From Kangiella shandongensis (lineage in GTDB: Bacteria; Pseudomonadota; Gammaproteobacteria; Enterobacterales; Kangiellaceae), in contig NZ_JACNML010000009.1 of NCBI RefSeq assembly GCF_020005365.1, positions 62,001 to 126,000 on the forward strand: DNA of 64,000 bases. Direction: 5' to 3'. The notes beneath the pieces were generated by a model that searched no databases, was not told where the DNA came from, and was given only the letters and a program-made list of their open reading frames with translations. The translations under genes were made by a program, and so were the position numbers. The number at the start of each line of letters is the position of its first letter. Position 1 is the stretch's first letter. This document shows positions 63,950 to 64,000 of this stretch, in pieces.

Positions 63950-64000
63950 TAAGCCATTGTTTTCTATACTAGGGCATCGTTACTAAATAATATTACCCAA

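Overview
The window looks like chromosome from a gammaproteobacterium with about 44% G+C. Gene content and order (recA-recX-alaS-csrA-tRNA-Ser-tRNA-Arg; lrp-ftsK-lolA-rarA-serS; cmoA-cmoB; ppsA with a divergent kinase-phosphatase regulator) match the Enterobacteria/Oceanospirillales core. The alkane hydroxylase, several secreted peptidases and amidohydrolases, and the base composition suggest a marine genus such as Kangiella. That genus is an inference from gene content, not from a search. I see no phage, insertion sequence or CRISPR array.

Layout. 1-6.2 kb, minus strand: an envelope-stress block with a PepSY protein and a PhoP/PhoQ-like two-component pair, a glycine-zipper protein, a GlsB-type protein, an acyl-CoA ligase with a GNAT acetyltransferase, and a lipoprotein. 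6.3-15 kb: ppsA and its divergent regulator, astE-M23 peptidase-rmuC, an alcohol dehydrogenase and an orphan membrane protein. 15-22 kb: tRNA-Arg(ACG), tRNA-Ser(GCT), two csrA copies flanking an exported orphan, then alaS, recX and recA. 22-29 kb: VOC protein, alkB, a glutaredoxin-MauE fusion with a divergent MerR regulator, pncC, mutS, fdxA. 29-40 kb: amidohydrolase lipoprotein, YggN-like and DUF4404-like proteins, a 586-residue anchored orphan, methionine gamma-lyase with an Lrp-type regulator, a lipase-like hydrolase overlapping an ACT protein, and an S9 peptidase. 40-46 kb: chorismate mutase, cmoA-cmoB-rluA, tRNA-Arg(CCG), a DUF2489 protein and the pheA-DAHP synthase operon. 46-58 kb, minus strand except ald: amidohydrolase, MscS channel, serS, crcB, rarA, lolA, ftsK, lrp, with divergent ald. 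58-64 kb: a DUF2007/calcium-repeat protein, a secreted small protein, cspA, a DsbA-like protein, two very small ORFs, trxB and a fatty-acid desaturase.

The most informative signals lie between genes. Upstream of pheA there is a complete transcription attenuator: a 24-codon leader peptide with six consecutive Phe/Tyr codons, an antiterminator and a terminator that compete for the same strand. Other clear signals are a MerR operator in a 20-bp promoter spacer, two FabR/DesT-like operators flanking the desaturase promoter, an inverted repeat centred on the -10 box of the 586-residue orphan, a candidate small RNA at 39.82-39.92 kb with an anti-Shine-Dalgarno loop, a short uORF before trxB with alternative pairings, and duplicated tRNA 3'-end/terminator units beside tRNA-Arg(ACG).

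Functionally the window joins central metabolism (PEP synthase control, aromatic amino acid synthesis, alanine and methionine breakdown), translation (serS, alaS, tRNAs, wobble-uridine modification), DNA repair and segregation (recA, recX, mutS, rarA, rmuC, ftsK) and envelope maintenance (lolA, MscS, PhoPQ-like, desaturase).
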